From Azolla caroliniana (lineage: Eukaryota; Polypodiophyta): a DNA stretch of 64,000 nucleotides. A program made the position numbers and the translations under genes. The stretch is from contig JBHGNT010000021.1 of the NCBI GenBank assembly GCA_043228905.1, positions 11,966,001-12,030,000 of the forward strand, read 5' to 3'. Shown here one piece after another: positions 31,050 through 44,069 of this stretch (position 1 is its first letter; every line of letters starts with the position of its first letter). A model generated the notes under the pieces. It was not told the origin of the DNA. It made no database searches and saw only the letters and a program-made list of their open reading frames with translations.

Positions 31050-33434
31050 TTCATGTTAACAATCTAAACAACTCTCTCCTGACTCTAATTAATTTATTCA
31101 GAAGCACATGGTTTAACTAAAGATATAAATTCCACATCTTATGCACAATGTTAAAAGAGAAGAAAATCTAATTAGAAAATAAACAAATATACCATTACTA
31201 TAAATCAAGATTAGTGATACACTTAGAATTAAATTAGCATTAATCGATGAATCTCTAGTTTAAATCACAACACCTTAAGAAGTTAAAACCTAATAATTTG
31301 AGCGTTATATCTTCATCTCCGTTCATATTATGTCATATTATGTGAATAGAAGGCCCTTAGCCTAATATTTAAAACGTGTTCTCTTTCACATATCATACCA
31401 ATGTTGGTGAAGCATACGCTATATATACTTGTTTTAGTGCAGCAATCTTGGGGCTCGTACCACAAAACTACCACTAATCTTCCTAGTGGGGGAATTCAGC
31501 ACATACTAACAAAACCTTTTGCTTGGGCTTGTCGTGCCTTTTTTGGTCTATAGAGGCTTACTTATCTTGTAGTCTACCTACCCTTGCTATTTTTAGTTTC
31601 ACAGCATGTTGCTAAATTTTTGGTTTAATAACAGAACATATCGTAAGGAAGTCCCTCAGCCTCATGCTTTTACCTTTTCTTATAGTCTAGCAGTCCTTGC
31701 TATTTTTGGTTTTACAACATGTTGCTTTGTCTGGTTCAATAACACAACATATCATAGTGAATTGTAGGGTACCATTTGACCAAAAGCCCTTCAGGTCAAG
31801 CCTTTATCTTTCTTTATATAACAATGTAGAGATATGTTTGATCTACAAGTTTAAAGTTTCCCACTATACGAAAAATCCATGTTGTTTCAACTTAGCGCAA
31901 ATCCTCAATAAAGTGAGTTATAATAACTACCAAAAAAACCTAATTCTGCCCAATGTAAAGTCGTCAAAGTTCAATTGCTAATAGAGATCTAATGAAGGAA
32001 TTTCATAGCTTGACAACATTGTACTTACATGCGTCATCAACTAGCGGGATTGTGAAGCTAGCACTAGTTGTGGGGATCATTGCATTTCCTCAAGTTGACC
32101 CAAAGTAGCAAATGCATGTGTCGATGTGGCACTCAGTGCCAGAACAAGAATTTAGTGATAGAAATCATCAATTCGCATGATGCATGTGCTCATTCAAAAG
32201 TTCCTCACCATCTCCCGTGTACGATATTTTGCATTGGTTTTTCCTTGCTTTAATTTCATTTTAACAAAAGAAAAAATGTATTTAATATTCACAAATATGG
32301 TTTTGTTTCACAAACCAATAACTAAACACACAACTTTAATTGGCATAGGCTAGGAGACCCATGAATTATACATATTTTTTCCTAATCAAGTTCAAGAGCC
32401 TAAGTACCAAGACTCTCACTTTGATTCAACCCTCTACTGTTGACCACAATTGAATTTGCTCTCAACACATTGACAATCTAACCCACTCCTTACAGTTCTC
32501 TCTCACAATGCGCACTCTCAATTGGAACATTCTCAAAGTTCTGAACATCATGAGTCACTACTCAATTACATACATCATTGTGTTTTGGTTCCAATTGTTA
32601 ACACATGCCTCGAGTTTAGATATCATTTGGAACACCATTTTCATTGCGTTGAACCATATTTTTGCTCTTTGCTAAACAATGTAGCTTTGCTATACGTGCA
32701 AGAGCTCCTTGGTTGTTTAAAACATAAACTTGAAATATAAGGTTCATCCCCATCCTAAAGGAAATGGAGCACGTTCAAGTGAGTGTTTTAATAGCTTATA
32801 AGAAAAAATGCCATTATTTTAGTCTCCCTATATTTCAGTCTCTATTTTGTACTCATGGAGTTTGCCATATCCATCATCATAGCACATTGATTCAAAATCA
32901 TTTACCCACCAAAATCTAATATGTTCATTAGTGTTCAAATCAGAAACCCCTTATATGATATTACCCACCAAAATCTAATAGTTAGTCTTCAACTCAGAAA
33001 TTCCTTAAATGAATTTTACCTACCAAAACCTCATATGTTCAGTAGTGTTCAAACCAGAAAAACCCCTTACATGACGTGTTAATGTGTCCTCGAAGATGGT
33101 CATTATTAAGGAATATTAGGAATCCTTGACCACATTATACCTGATTAAACATTTCTAACGTTGCTAAATATAATATTTACAGCACACAATACTATCAAAC
33201 ATCTACTTGTAAACCTACAAATAAAAATATAAACATGGGAAAGTTTTACTTCTATAAACACAAACCAAGCACTTTAGAAAAACATACAATTAGAAGATAT
33301 ATATAAGCCAGCTATATTTTACTTGACAACCTATTTCAAAGTTCTCCAAAGTTGCACACACCAGCACTCGTTTACTCTCAAGGTCATAGCCACATTAGAT
33401 TTATTTCCACCCTCATTTGAAGAGGTGACATTCT
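31050..33434. other. AT-rich DNA without a gene
   Basis: No supported coding region. Three imperfect ~55-bp tandem units (TTACCCACCAAAATCTAATA type) lie at 32902, 32961 and 33016. This is the 3' side of the DAHP synthase gene. Confidence 0.5.
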
Positions 33435-35868
33435 TCAAATCATCATTTTGTTCACGAGGTGCGGGACCTCCATCCGCCTTCTCCTTAATCTATTCGCAAT
33501 GATGAAAGAAAGTTCGAGAGATTGTGATGCATTGAGTCTTGGATCGCAATGAGTGTGATACCGAGAATGCAAATCATCAATCATGACAGCATTGGTGCCG
33601 CCAATACATTCAGTAACGTTTTGCCCGGTCATCTCCAAATGTACTCCACCTGGATGGCTTCCTTCCTCATCATGGACATCACAGAATGCCTTCAACTCCG
33701 CCTACAAACAAACAGGGACAAAACCATTGAACCCCGGAATGATCAATCATTAGAACTTTTGAAGTAAAATTTGATCAAAAACATCCATGATAATTTTTTG
33801 CATTTACCCAAGTAACATCAAATACATAATACATTACCCGAATCAAATCAAATGGTCGTGTTTTCAGCCCGGACGGGGCCCTGATAGTGTTCCCGTGCAT
33901 CGGATCGCTAACCCATGTCACAATGAAACCTGATTGCCGGATAGCACGGATAAGGTGGGGTAGCTTCTCTCGAACCTTTTCGGCACCCATTCTCACGATG
34001 ACAGTGAGACGGCCTGGCTTATTACTGGGATTGAGCAATTCACAAGCTTTGACTAACTCCGATGGCTCCATCTTGTCGCTTACCTGTACTAGTGAAAAGT
34101 GAAATAAAGTTGTTGAATAGAAGATTATGGTATTTTTCTGTTGTTGCAGGGCAAGGCCCACGGAGACAAGTACCAACATTCTTTTTCTCCTACATGTTTG
34201 AAATGCTTCTGCTTGGTCTTAAGAATTTACTATTTATTCTGACAATACGCAAAATGCTAAGAGAAATTTAGGGATTCATGGGAATATAAACTTAAATTCC
34301 ACCAAATCATTTTATACTTAGTGTCTCCTTGTGCTTCCTTATAATTGTCTACCCCAAATTATACACACCTTTAGCCCTAGCGGATTCGCTATGCCCCGTA
34401 GAAATTCCATGTGGGCACCATCCAGCTGCCGCGTTCTCTCTCCAACCCAGAGCATGTGAGCCGAACAGTCATACCAGAGGCCCGAGGTCGAATCCAAGCG
34501 TGTCATTGCCTGTTCGAATGGTAGTAGAAGACATTCATGGGATGTCCAAAACTCGGTTGTGTTCATTATGGGGTGATCCAATGTCAAACCACAAGCGGAC
34601 ATAAACCCAAGTGTGTCATCGACCCTATGGGCAAGCTCTAGATACCTGGTCCAACAGAACTATGTTCTCCCATTAACAGCCATTGTATAGATATATCATA
34701 TAGCTACTAAAAAACATTCCAAAAAGATGTTCTCTCTTCGGGTTGGGGATGGGGATGTTCTCTCGACTCCGTTCCATCAAGAAGAGATGGTGTCATACTT
34801 TCTCTGCATATCAACACACATCAAGAAGAGAAAGAACCCACCTGCTACCTTGATCCTTGTTCGAGACGAAGTCGAGATTCCATTTCGACACCCTTTGCAT
34901 GGCGGCATAACCTCCGGTTGAGAAGGCCCTCAGTAGATTGAGAGTGGCTGCTGCTTGACTATAGGCACGCAGCATTCGGTGAGGATCCGGGCGTCGAGAA
35001 GCATCATCAAAGGGATCAGCATTCACATTATCTCCTCTGTAGCTTGGCAATTTCACACCATTGATGGTCTCAAAGTTATCCGACCTCGGCTTCGCAAACT
35101 GCCCGGCCATCCTGCCCACCTGAAACACAACAGAAATCAATCCAGAGCAATATAATCCTCCTCCCATGGGCGCTTCAAGAGGCAGAGTGAAAAAAGAACT
35201 CTTAAAACTTGGAGAGGGAGAAGCAACAGAGAGAAAAACCTTACCTTGACCACAGGTAGCTGACCACCGAACATAAGGACGACAGCCATCTGGAGGATGA
35301 CACGGAGGGTGTCCCGAATGTTGTTGGCATTGAATTCTTTGAAGCTTTCGGCACAGTCACCGCCCTGCAGGAGGAAGGCACGGCCCATGGCCGCCTCCCC
35401 GAGCCGATCCTCCAGCCGCCGGCTCTCTCCAGCGAACACAAGAGGAGGATACGTCTCCAGAGTGGTGAGAACCGACAGCAGCTCCTCCGGGTCCGGGTAC
35501 TGAGGGAGCTGAAGCGCTGTCTTTTCAGTCCATGAAGAGGGGGACCACGACGATGATGATATGGTACCACCCACTTCTGACCTCTCCACACAACCTCTGC
35601 ATCTCCTCTGGTACTTCTCATCGTACACAACAACAACAACAACAGCAGCGGAGAGTGAGAGTGAGAGTGATGTGAAGGTGAAAGGTGGTGATTGGAGAGA
35701 AGGACGCAATCGGGCGGCTGATAGATGATGATGACTTGGCTTCTTCTTGCTACACATCTCTGTGCTGGTTGATGCTGTCAGGGTCGCCGCCATAGCCATC
35801 GGAATCGTAGCTTTGACGCTGCCTATTATGTGAGAAGAGTGATCCGGAAAGCTAGAAAAAGCTGACAT
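33435..35868 (-). CDS. Phospho-2-dehydro-3-deoxyheptonate aldolase (DAHP synthase), class II, plastid
   Basis: Five exons on the minus strand: 35868-35245, 35119-34842, 34645-34369, 34083-33838, 33701-33435. All introns are GT-AG, total 1,692 nt, 563 aa plus stop. The enzyme joins phosphoenolpyruvate and erythrose 4-phosphate, the first step of the shikimate pathway. Class II landmarks: [22 protein letters not shown] (metal-binding Cys), [105 protein letters not shown]. The first ~110 residues are Ser/Thr-rich and fit a plastid transit peptide. Translation may instead begin at Met24 (MAMAATL, 35799). No stops or frame breaks, so it is probably functional. Retroelements begin within a few hundred bases upstream. 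Confidence 0.95.
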
Positions 35869-36008
35869 GCCCCCACAGTTTGCTTCAGTTTTCTTTTTGA
35901 GTCAGTCGGTGATTGTGATTTCATCTGTTGGATTCATTGATTGATTGATTGATTGAGGGACACAGAAACAGAGACAGAGACAGAGACAGAGAGACTATAA
36001 AAGACGGC
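35869..36008. other. Upstream region of DAHP synthase with microsatellites
   Basis: (GATT)n at about 35938-35956 and (AGACAG)n at about 35966-35992. This is the likely 5' UTR and promoter side of the minus-strand gene. Confidence 0.55.
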
Positions 36009-36544
36009 GAGAAAGAGACAGAAGAAGAAGGAGGAGGAGGGGGTCCACCGTCCACACGCACACACTCTTCAATGTCCGTCAGTCAGTCAGGCTCAAACCT
36101 CTCGTCTTTCTCGATTAGTTCTTGTTGCCCCGGCTCGAGTAGAGCTATCCACGGAATCTACCGAATCACAATATACTCTTGTCTTTGATCTCCTCGGCTC
36201 TCGAATTTTAACGTCTGTGAGTGGATTGATTCTATTGAATACTTTCTGTTGTCGCGTTAACACATGTGCGTGTGCTACTCAAGCAGGACCCCCTTGGACT
36301 AGGGAGGACGTGAGGACGTTAGGGGACTCACAAGGTTTCCAGTGTCATGATGTGGTAGGGTGCACATAGAAGGAATATAAGTTAAACTACAAAGATTAAA
36401 AAGGTTCGATGCTAAAGCTAAGGTGTGCTATGAATGACAAGTAACATACTGCATTTAAAAACAATGAAAAGACGTCGCTCAATTGTTAAGAGCTTATAAT
36501 ACGAGTGAGAGGGGGAAAATAGAGCGTTGTCGCGTGTACACGCG
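36009..36544 (+). repeat. Direct repeat copy 1 (~536 bp), contains a first-exon-like segment without ATG
   Basis: Strongly similar to 44666-45206. It includes an open stretch 36091-36216 (SRLSRLVLVAPARVELS...SRILTS) ending at a GTGAGT donor. The ATG present in copy 2 is deleted here. From about 36241 it contains an LTR-like start (TGTTGTCGCGTTAACACATG). It ends at CGCGT/TGTCGTGG. Confidence 0.85.
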
Positions 36545-36869
36545 TTGTCGTGGAGAAAACCGTCCCTAGGCGGAATCTGAGAATAATGTGTGCGAACTGG
36601 CCCTTATACGTAGGCACAAGTTTTATTGTAATATATATATATATATTTAGGTACAAGTCGGCAAATGTGAATATCCTAGGTAGCACGCATTTGTTAGGTA
36701 GAAAATCGAGGCGAATCTCTATCCGAAAGGACAGAGAGTAAAGATGATGTAACGGGTTGTGATGGCCTCCCTCCTTGGGCTATAAAAGAGAGGGAGAGGA
36801 ATCGTAATGGGGATCGCGGTTGTCGAGGAGGAAGTGCTGACGGACTGGGACCAAGCTCTTTTCCTCCGT
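36545..36869 (+). repeat. Gypsy-type LTR fragment in plus orientation
   Basis: Begins TGTCGTGGAGAAAACCGTCCC, the minus-strand start of Gypsy A LTRs, and has GGGCTATAAAAGAGAGG (TATA) near 36780. It abuts the next LTR with no gap. Confidence 0.6.
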
Positions 36870-37522
36870 TGTCGCGTTGCTACGCGCGTGCGTGGAGAAA
36901 CGAGGCGGGACCACCGGGGTCTTGAACCGAAGAGCAGGTGATAGAAGGGGAAAGAGAAAGAGAGAGACGCCCGGTCACGTATGAGCAAAGAAACACAAGG
37001 GGCACGGCTCGTCAACACAGAAGACGTGAATGGACACAGAGACAGGGAGACACAAGTGTTTGTATATTAACGAATATCAAATACACAACAGAGCACGCGA
37101 GCGGTTACAACCGAACAGGCTGGCGAACAGATGCCGATGCCTGTTCGTCTGCGCACGAAAGGAGAAAAGGGTGGAGGTGCTGCCGGAAGCACACAGGCGT
37201 TCCTCGAAGCAGCGCGAGCCTCCCGAAACCCTGCAGAGAAGAGCGATGGAGAACGAACAGAGGAGAAGCGTTCGGTTACGGTCCGACAGCACTTCGTCCT
37301 CCTTAATGCGCGATCCCTTTCTCCCCGCGTCTCCCTCTCCTTTATAGCTTTAGGAAGGGTGCCGTCTCCCTCATTTACTTCCTACCTACCGAATCTAACT
37401 ACCCCCGGATATGCCTATGTACCTAATTCCCTATTATATACATTAAAGGGCGCGCACGTGTGAAGAGCCAGTTCACGCGCTCTATGCACCGATTGCGCTA
37501 AGGGACGGTTTTCTTCACGACA
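36870..37522 (-). repeat. Gypsy A 3' LTR
   Basis: Followed at 37523 by the reverse of a purine tract (AGGTGGGGGCGGA on the minus strand). The minus-strand TATA is the reverse of CTTTATAGCTT near 37340. Confidence 0.85.
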
Positions 37523-39274
37523 TCCGCCCCCACCTAACCGCGCATCCACCGGTATGCGCCAAAATTGTGCTCTGGTTGGAGAAAACCGGCCCGAGTTCCG
37601 GTTCTTCGTCCATCGGTTCGTCCTCCGTTTCAGACTGTTCATCGTCGCTGTCCAGGCCTCTTAGGTCCGGTTCACCGTCGTGGCGCTTCTTGAACGCTTT
37701 GATCCGCTTCCCCGCCACCGGTATCGCCATCCTCGTATCGTCGAGTTCTGCCAGGTGATACGTCCCGTTGTCGTTGGCGCTCGTTACCACGTAAGGCCCG
37801 AACCACCGCTTTGCAAACTTCCGTGTTGCCCGATGCTGGTTATTGAGGCTGCTGTCGTAGACTAGCACCTAGTCGCCTTCCTCGATTTTCTTTGGTCAGA
37901 GCCGGTGCGTTCAGTCGAACCGGGCTTTGTTCCTCATCCTCGCCGTCCGAAGTCTCTCCTCCGCTCGTTCCACGTCCTCTGGCCTCCGCTCGAGCTGCCG
38001 TATACGCGCCACAAGTAGTTCTTCCATACTCATCTCGTCTCTCCAGTCTACTGTCGCCCAAGAGGAGATCGTCCGTTCCATCGGCATGATCGGCTTCTGT
38101 TCGAACATGAGCTCTGACGGCATGAACCCGGTTACCGAACTGTGCGTTGTCCGGTCCGCCCACAAGGCATAGGGTAACAGTCGTGGCCAGTTCCCGACCT
38201 GTCCTTCGCACGCCCAGACTAGCGCTTTGACGATCGGTCCGTGCCCGCGCTCCACCTTCCCGTTTGCCTCCGGATTTATGCTGTGGTGAGCGAGAGCTTG
38301 ACCCCTAACCGGTCGAACAACTCCTCGGCCTCTTCGGCGTCCAACTCCCTGCGGTTAGTCACGATCTTTCCGACGCACCCGTACCGGCATATCACGTCCT
38401 CGATCAGGAACCGACACACGACCGCGGTTGTTTTGTTCTGCAGGGCTCGGCCTTCCACCTGGTTCGTCAGGTCCTCCCGGGCCAGCACCAGATATCGCAT
38501 CTGCCCTACGCCCATCGGCATCGTCACCAAATCTACCATCCATTTGAAGTGGATGGCCGGAGGGTATGTAGGGTGAAGCTCGTCCCGATGTCGGACTATG
38601 GAGTGTATCTGACAGCTCTCACAAGTCGTCACGAACCGATGCACGTCTCGGTACAATCCCGGCCACCAGTACTTCCCCTTTAGTTTCTCGAACGTGGCCC
38701 ACGTTCCTCGGTGTCCAGCCCAGGGGCTGTCGTAGTAGGCCTTCAGTAACTCGTCCTGTTCCTCCTTCATCGCCACTACTCGGAGCGGGATGCCGTTTCT
38801 TTTCTTCGGGTGCTTCCACAAGTATCCGTCCCGGAGAAAGAATCGATACACTTTCTTCCGGATCCGGTTGGCCTCTTCCTTTGTCCATGACGCGTCCGGC
38901 GTCATCGTCCTCAAGAATCCCCCAATCTGCAGCCACTCCCCGTTGTACTTGCTCTCGTTGAAATCGTTAAGCGCCGGAGTGCTCCCCCCCTCGGTTGTTA
39001 CGTAAGCCGCCTCGAAGAAGTCCACGCCGACTTCCTCGTCCTCCGAAACCATGCTGCCCTCGTCGTCGAATCGCGCCCTCGAAAGCATGTGGGCCATGGC
39101 ATTGTCTTTCCCGGAAATGTGTCGTATTTCCGGATCTAGGGACTTGATGTACGCCATCCACCTGAGCATTGCCAGGTCCGGGGTTGCGCATTCGGAAACC
39201 ATGCCGAGAATCGGCAGGTAGTCCGTCTCGATAATCACCTCTGTCCCGATCAGATAGTCTTTATCGGCCTTCAC
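37523..39274 (-). pseudogene. Gypsy A integrase
   Basis: Zinc-binding HHCC region (YYDSPWAGHRGTW..TTCESCQIH) near 38600-38730, then the catalytic core. The segment equivalent to VADRGELD in Gypsy B reads VTNRRELD, so a catalytic-region Asp is replaced by Asn. A stop follows at 38276. The C-terminal GPY/F module RWFGPYVV is near 37790. No chromodomain. The frame then runs on to a stop inside the LTR. Confidence 0.85.
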
Positions 39275-39275
39275 T

Positions 39276-40854
39276 GCCGAAACGATACCCTAGAGTTCGC
39301 GTTTAACCTGGGCGTATCCTCGCTGTCGCTCGCTAAGGACCTTCGCACCGAACCGGATTGGGAACCGAATGCCGTCCTCATCTTCTTGGTTGACGACCCA
39401 TCCAATCCTGGTCGGACTTGTATCTACCGTTATGTAGATGGGAGTGCCTTTCTCGTAGACAGCCTTCTGGAGTGCCGGAGCTGCAGCAAGAGCCTCCTTC
39501 ATCTTCCGGACCGACTCCGTATGCTCGTCTCACCACTCGAATCTTCGCCCCTTTTTCAGCAACCCGTATAGTGGTTCGGCAACGTGGGCGTAATGCAGGA
39601 TCCATATGTGATAGAACGCGCATGCTCCCAAGAACCTCCGTACTTCCGTGACCGAGTTACAGTCAGGCTTCATAGCGGAGATGGCTTCCACCTTAGCCGG
39701 AGATGGTTTCCGGCCATAGGCTCTGCATAGATGTCCGACGACCATGATCTCCGATTGCCCGAAGGCCGATTTCTTCCCGGAGAAGGTGAGCCTCGCGTCC
39801 TCTAGCCTCTGCAGTACCCTCTCGCGGTCGTCAATGTGTGTCACCACGAATTTCTGGCATCCGTCCGGTCCGATCGTTTTGTCCTTTTTCTCCATCGGAC
39901 ATCCCTTGATCGGGATGTCGTCCAAGAATGGCATGGTGATGTCCGGGATACAATCCCTCAACACTTTGTTCATCGCATTCACCATGTGGGCCACCGAGTT
40001 CGTCCCTCCTTGTGGCAGGGTACACATCCGCACTAGGCCGAGAGGAGTCCGCATCGTCGTAATGTCTCTGCTCTCTACGGCTAGTTGGAACTGGTCGAAC
40101 CCCGAGTACAGATCACCGACCGAGTAGATCGACCTTCCGGCGAAGGCCTCCGCGAACTCGTCTATCGTTGGTCCGATTCCTACATTCCGAATGGTTACTC
40201 TGTTGACCGGTTGCAGGTCTTGAATGAAGCGCAACGTCCCGTTCTTCTTCGGTACGGTAAACCACCGGTTCGAGTACGGGGCACTCGACGGTTCGAGGAT
40301 GCCCATATCGACTTTCTGCCTCAATAGCTCCATCAGCTCCTGGATGTGAGCTCTTGGTACCGAAATTGGCTTGAGATTCCACGCCACATGCGGTACCGTG
40401 AATATCACCATCGGCTTCACGACTGTCGGGTCTACGCACCCGATCTCCTCCGGTGAGAATGCGAAGGCTTTCCCGTGCCTTCCGAGCATTCTCCGAAACT
40501 GGTCTTCTTCCGCCGGCAGTAGGAACCCGCCCCCACCGATTTTGAGCTCCCGTAGCGTTCTGTCGGTGAAGGCGTGCTCTATGCAGGCCGGATCTCGTAA
40601 ACTGGGGTCCGACGCCACCCCCTTGATTCGCAACTCGCTGCCCTCCGGTAAGGGTGCCGCGACTGGCCTTACCTTCCGGTCCACAGTCTTGTACTTCGTG
40701 TTAACCCATGCCGTCCGATTCGACTCGAGCCCTCGACTGAAGTTCGCGATGACTTCGTACATCTCTTCACCGGTATCGTCCGGTCCTCTTTAAGGCCCTC
40801 TCCGACCACCTCTCGCAGTATTCCCAAGGTATCGTCGAAGGAGACCACCTCCAC
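39276..40854 (-). pseudogene. Gypsy A reverse transcriptase and RNase H
   Basis: RT: RFIQDLQPVNRVTI, IYSVGDLYSGFDQF, LPQGGTNSVAHMVNAM and the catalytic PFLDDIPIKG. RNase H: YITVDTSPTRIGWVVNQ, RFGAKVLSERQRGYAQVKREL. Stops at 39530 and 39290 and a frame change near 40762 break it. Confidence 0.88.
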
Positions 40855-41084
40855 GGCTCCGTTGATTTCCTCGCTGGGCCCGAGAACTCCGCACGCCCGA
40901 AGTCGCTCTTCCGCCCTTGTCTTTTCTCGGCCTACGACGCCGACTATCGTACACCCTCCGTTGTCGGAGAAACAAAACTTCCTACCTATGGTACAAGGTT
41001 TCTTCGGTTTCGCCTCTATCGTACATTTGTGGGGTTTTCCCGGAGTGTCCGTACTGTCGCGGCCCCACGCCTTGACAGCCCTCT

Positions 41085-41720
41085 CTAAAAATCCTCTCGG
41101 TTCTCACCACCGAGGGACTCGCGGTTTCGCTCGTGGTTCGGTCGCACCGTTAGGAACTGGACCGAATGACGCCCGTCCTGACTCTTGACCCTTGCGTAAG
41201 CCGACCCGTTGTCCAGCACCTTGGTCTCCATTCGCGCTGCCGTAATGTATGGTTCTCCCAGTATGACCAGGTGCGAGGACGTCTCCTGCACAAAGAAGTG
41301 TTGGTCTATCTCGACGTCGCCGATCTTGACTCGCACGTTTGGGCAGGCCCCGTGTAGTTCCTCGGTGGCGCGCGTTGCTGCCCGTATCTTCCACCCGTGC
41401 TTGGTGTTGATCGGCCATTTCCCCTTCTTGTAGAAGTCCATGGACATCAGGTTTATTTCCGAACCGTGGTCCACCAGCGCCACCACCGGTTCCTGAACAT
41501 CTCCAATCTTCACCGGGGTTTCCGTGGTCACTCGGCCCCAGTGTGGCCTCGAATAGTGGCTCTCCGCCCACTCGTCTTCCAGCGCCATGTCCTCTATGTG
41601 CGCCGTCCACACCTCCGCCGGCCTTTCCGGTTCTGCCTCCGTCGACAGCCTCTTCCTCTTCACCAAGTCTACGATGGAGTCGTGGAACTCCTTCTTGGCG
41701 ATTCCGAGGACCTCCCACAA
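41085..41720 (-). pseudogene. Gypsy A aspartic protease
   Basis: VVALVDHGSEINLMS occupies the place of the retropepsin D-S/T-G triad, and ILGEPYI follows as the ILG box. The DHG variant is unusual. Frame continues to a stop at 41085. Confidence 0.75.
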
Positions 41721-41747
41721 CGATAGTTCTACTTTGTTGTCGAGGAT

Positions 41748-43227
41748 TCATTCTTCCAGGACCTTTCGTAGGTCCGTGGTCCTTTCGATCTCCGTGCCCA
41801 AATGGTATCCGCCCTTCTTGTGGTTATCCCGGGCACTGGACTCACCGGCCTCGTTCTGTTTCGGCCCGAATCGGGTTTCGTATCTCTGTGAGGGTCCGGC
41901 CCCTCCGGTTTTACCTACCCGTTTGTCTTCAACCAGAGCCTTGTAGTTCTGGCAAGCTGCTTCGACGAAACCCGTCTTTTCTTCGACCGGGTCACTCCAC
42001 CCGGTTACCTCTTGGACCCGCTTCTCCGCGTGGTCCGCCTCGTCTCTCTTTAGTCGGGCACCGGCGAGGCCTTCCAGCACCGTCGGCCAGAACCCGGCTT
42101 TGCTCTCCTTCCGGGCCTCGCTGCCTCCAACCCGAATATTGGCTGACGTTGAGTAGTGGACGGTCGCCGCGTGCCGGGCTGCCGCCTCTTCCATCAGCCT
42201 TTTCATTCCTCCTCGCCCGTCGTTTCGGTTCAGGGCCCTTCGAGTATTGCTGGCGTGCACCTGAACTTCCCACAAGTACACTATCCAGCTCTCAAAGCCT
42301 CCATAAAGTCCCCGCAGTCTTTCCGGATGTGGCCGACCTCGTCACACCACATGCACCTACTCCCTGCCGGAGGCCGTCGGTCACGAGCCTGATCACCGCC
42401 TTCCCTCCGAGCCTGGGCGATCTAGAGATCCTTTACCGCTCGTGTCAACTCCCCCAGAGTTGTTCCCCCGGACGAGCCTATGATCACGCCGGTCGAAGAC
42501 GAACCGGTTTCGAGCCACTCCCGGGTCTCTTCCCTTCGCGCCTGCGGTATCGGTTCGAGCTTCCTTGCTGCGATAGGTCCCGCCCCGGTCGCCTCTGTAT
42601 CAGCCCACTCCCACCGTTTGTCAAAACGGCCGCAGACTCTTTTTACCACGGCCCAGTCGGCCGTCAGCCCGTCTTCGGTTTCCAGTAAGGAGCCAACTTG
42701 ACCCCGATCCCGTGCGTCAACCGATTTGACAAACAATAGGACACGACTTGTGTCCATGACGATCCGATCGAGCGCCGAAAGGCGCGCAAAGCGTTCCTCA
42801 AACTCCGGAGGAGTACTGACGCATTTCTTCCTTTGTTGGGGGACTCCACCCACTCCATGAAGCCCCGCTTCGAAAGTCGAAGCGCGTCATCCAGCCCGTA
42901 TTTCTCCAAGAGCCGTCCTTCGAACTCCTCCCAGGTCCGGCTCTCCGCCCGGACCTCGAGCACCTCCGCATGGATGCCCGGCATCGCCACTCGAGGGAAT
43001 TCGGCAAGACGCCTCTCTTCCGGAATATCCCTCATCAACATCTCCGCCCGGTAGGACGCCAAATAACTCATGGCATCCTTTCCACTGAACCGGCCGATCA
43101 TACCGACGATTACCTCAATAGCCCTGTCAAGGGCACCGGTGCCCTCGCGCACGCTCACTATCCGGTCCACGGCCGAAGCCATAGCCTCTGCAAGATCCGA
43201 CCCCCTCATCTTCTGCTCCTCTGCCAC
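41748..43227 (-). pseudogene. Gypsy A gag
   Basis: Capsid-like region (WEEFEGRLLEKYGLDDALRL) and a CCHC zinc knuckle CMWCDEVGHIRKDC near 42300-42360. It is split by frame changes near 42830 and 42420. The strong plus-strand open frames here are antisense shadows. Confidence 0.85.
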
Positions 43228-43254
43228 CTTGTTTCACGTGGGGTTCACCAAATA

Positions 43255-43907
43255 TGTCACGTTGCTACGCGTGTGCGTGGAGAAACGAGGCGGGACCACC
43301 GGGGTCTTGCATCGAAGAGCAGGTGATAGAAGGGGAAAGAGAAAGAGAGACGCCTGGTCACGTATGAGCAAAGAAACACAGGGGGCACGGCTCGTCAACA
43401 CAGAAGATGCGAATGGACAAAGAGACAGGGAGACACAAGTGTTTGTATATATTAACGAATATCAAATACATAACAGAGCACGCGAGCGGTTACAATCGAA
43501 CAGGCCGGTGAACAGATGCCGATGCTTGTTCGTCTGCGCACGAAAGGAGAAAAGGGTGGAGGTGCTGCCGGAAGCACACGGGCATTCCTCGAAGCAGCGC
43601 GAGCCTCCCGAAACCCTGCAGAGAAGAGTGATGGAGAACGAACAGAGGAGAAGCGTTCAGTTACGGTCCGACAGCACTTCGTCCTCCTTAATGCGCGATC
43701 CCTTTCTCCCCGCGTCTCCCTCTCCTTTATAGCTTAAGGAAGGGAGCCGTCTCCCTCATTTACTTCCTACCTACCGAATCTAACTACTCCCGGATATGCC
43801 TATGTACCTAATTCCCTATTATATACATTAAAGGGCGCGCACGCGTGAAGAGCCAGTTCACGCGCTCTATGCACCGATTGCGCTAAGGGACGGTTTTCTT
43901 CACGACA
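43255..43907 (-). repeat. Gypsy A 5' LTR
   Basis: On the minus strand it ends ...GTGACA and is followed within 3 bp by TTGGTGAACCCCACGTGAAA, a tRNA primer-binding-site-like string shared with Gypsy B. Confidence 0.85.
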
Positions 43908-44023
43908 GCGCGTGCGTGGAGAAAGGCGGGACCACGGGGGTCATGGACTAGAGAGTGATGGAGCGTAGGAAGTCGTGCTTCACTGTTTCTGGGGCATCCC
44001 AGAGACACACCGGAAGCAACCGA

Positions 44024-44069
<46 letters not shown>

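Larger units (their letters stand above)
36870..43907 (-). mobile_element. Ty3/gypsy element A, two LTRs, minus strand
   Basis: LTRs of 653 bp at both ends (TGTCGCG/TGTCACG to TTCACGACA) enclose gag, protease, RT-RNase H and integrase in gypsy order. There is no matching TSD (TCCGT left, GCGCG right), and the right flank is itself LTR-like, so the ends are rearranged. The LTRs differ at many sites and the coding frames are broken, so the copy is not recent. Confidence 0.9.

Noticed and set aside
41543-42688. 381-codon plus-strand open frame
   Set aside because: Antisense of Gypsy A gag, where GC-rich codons leave the opposite strand open.
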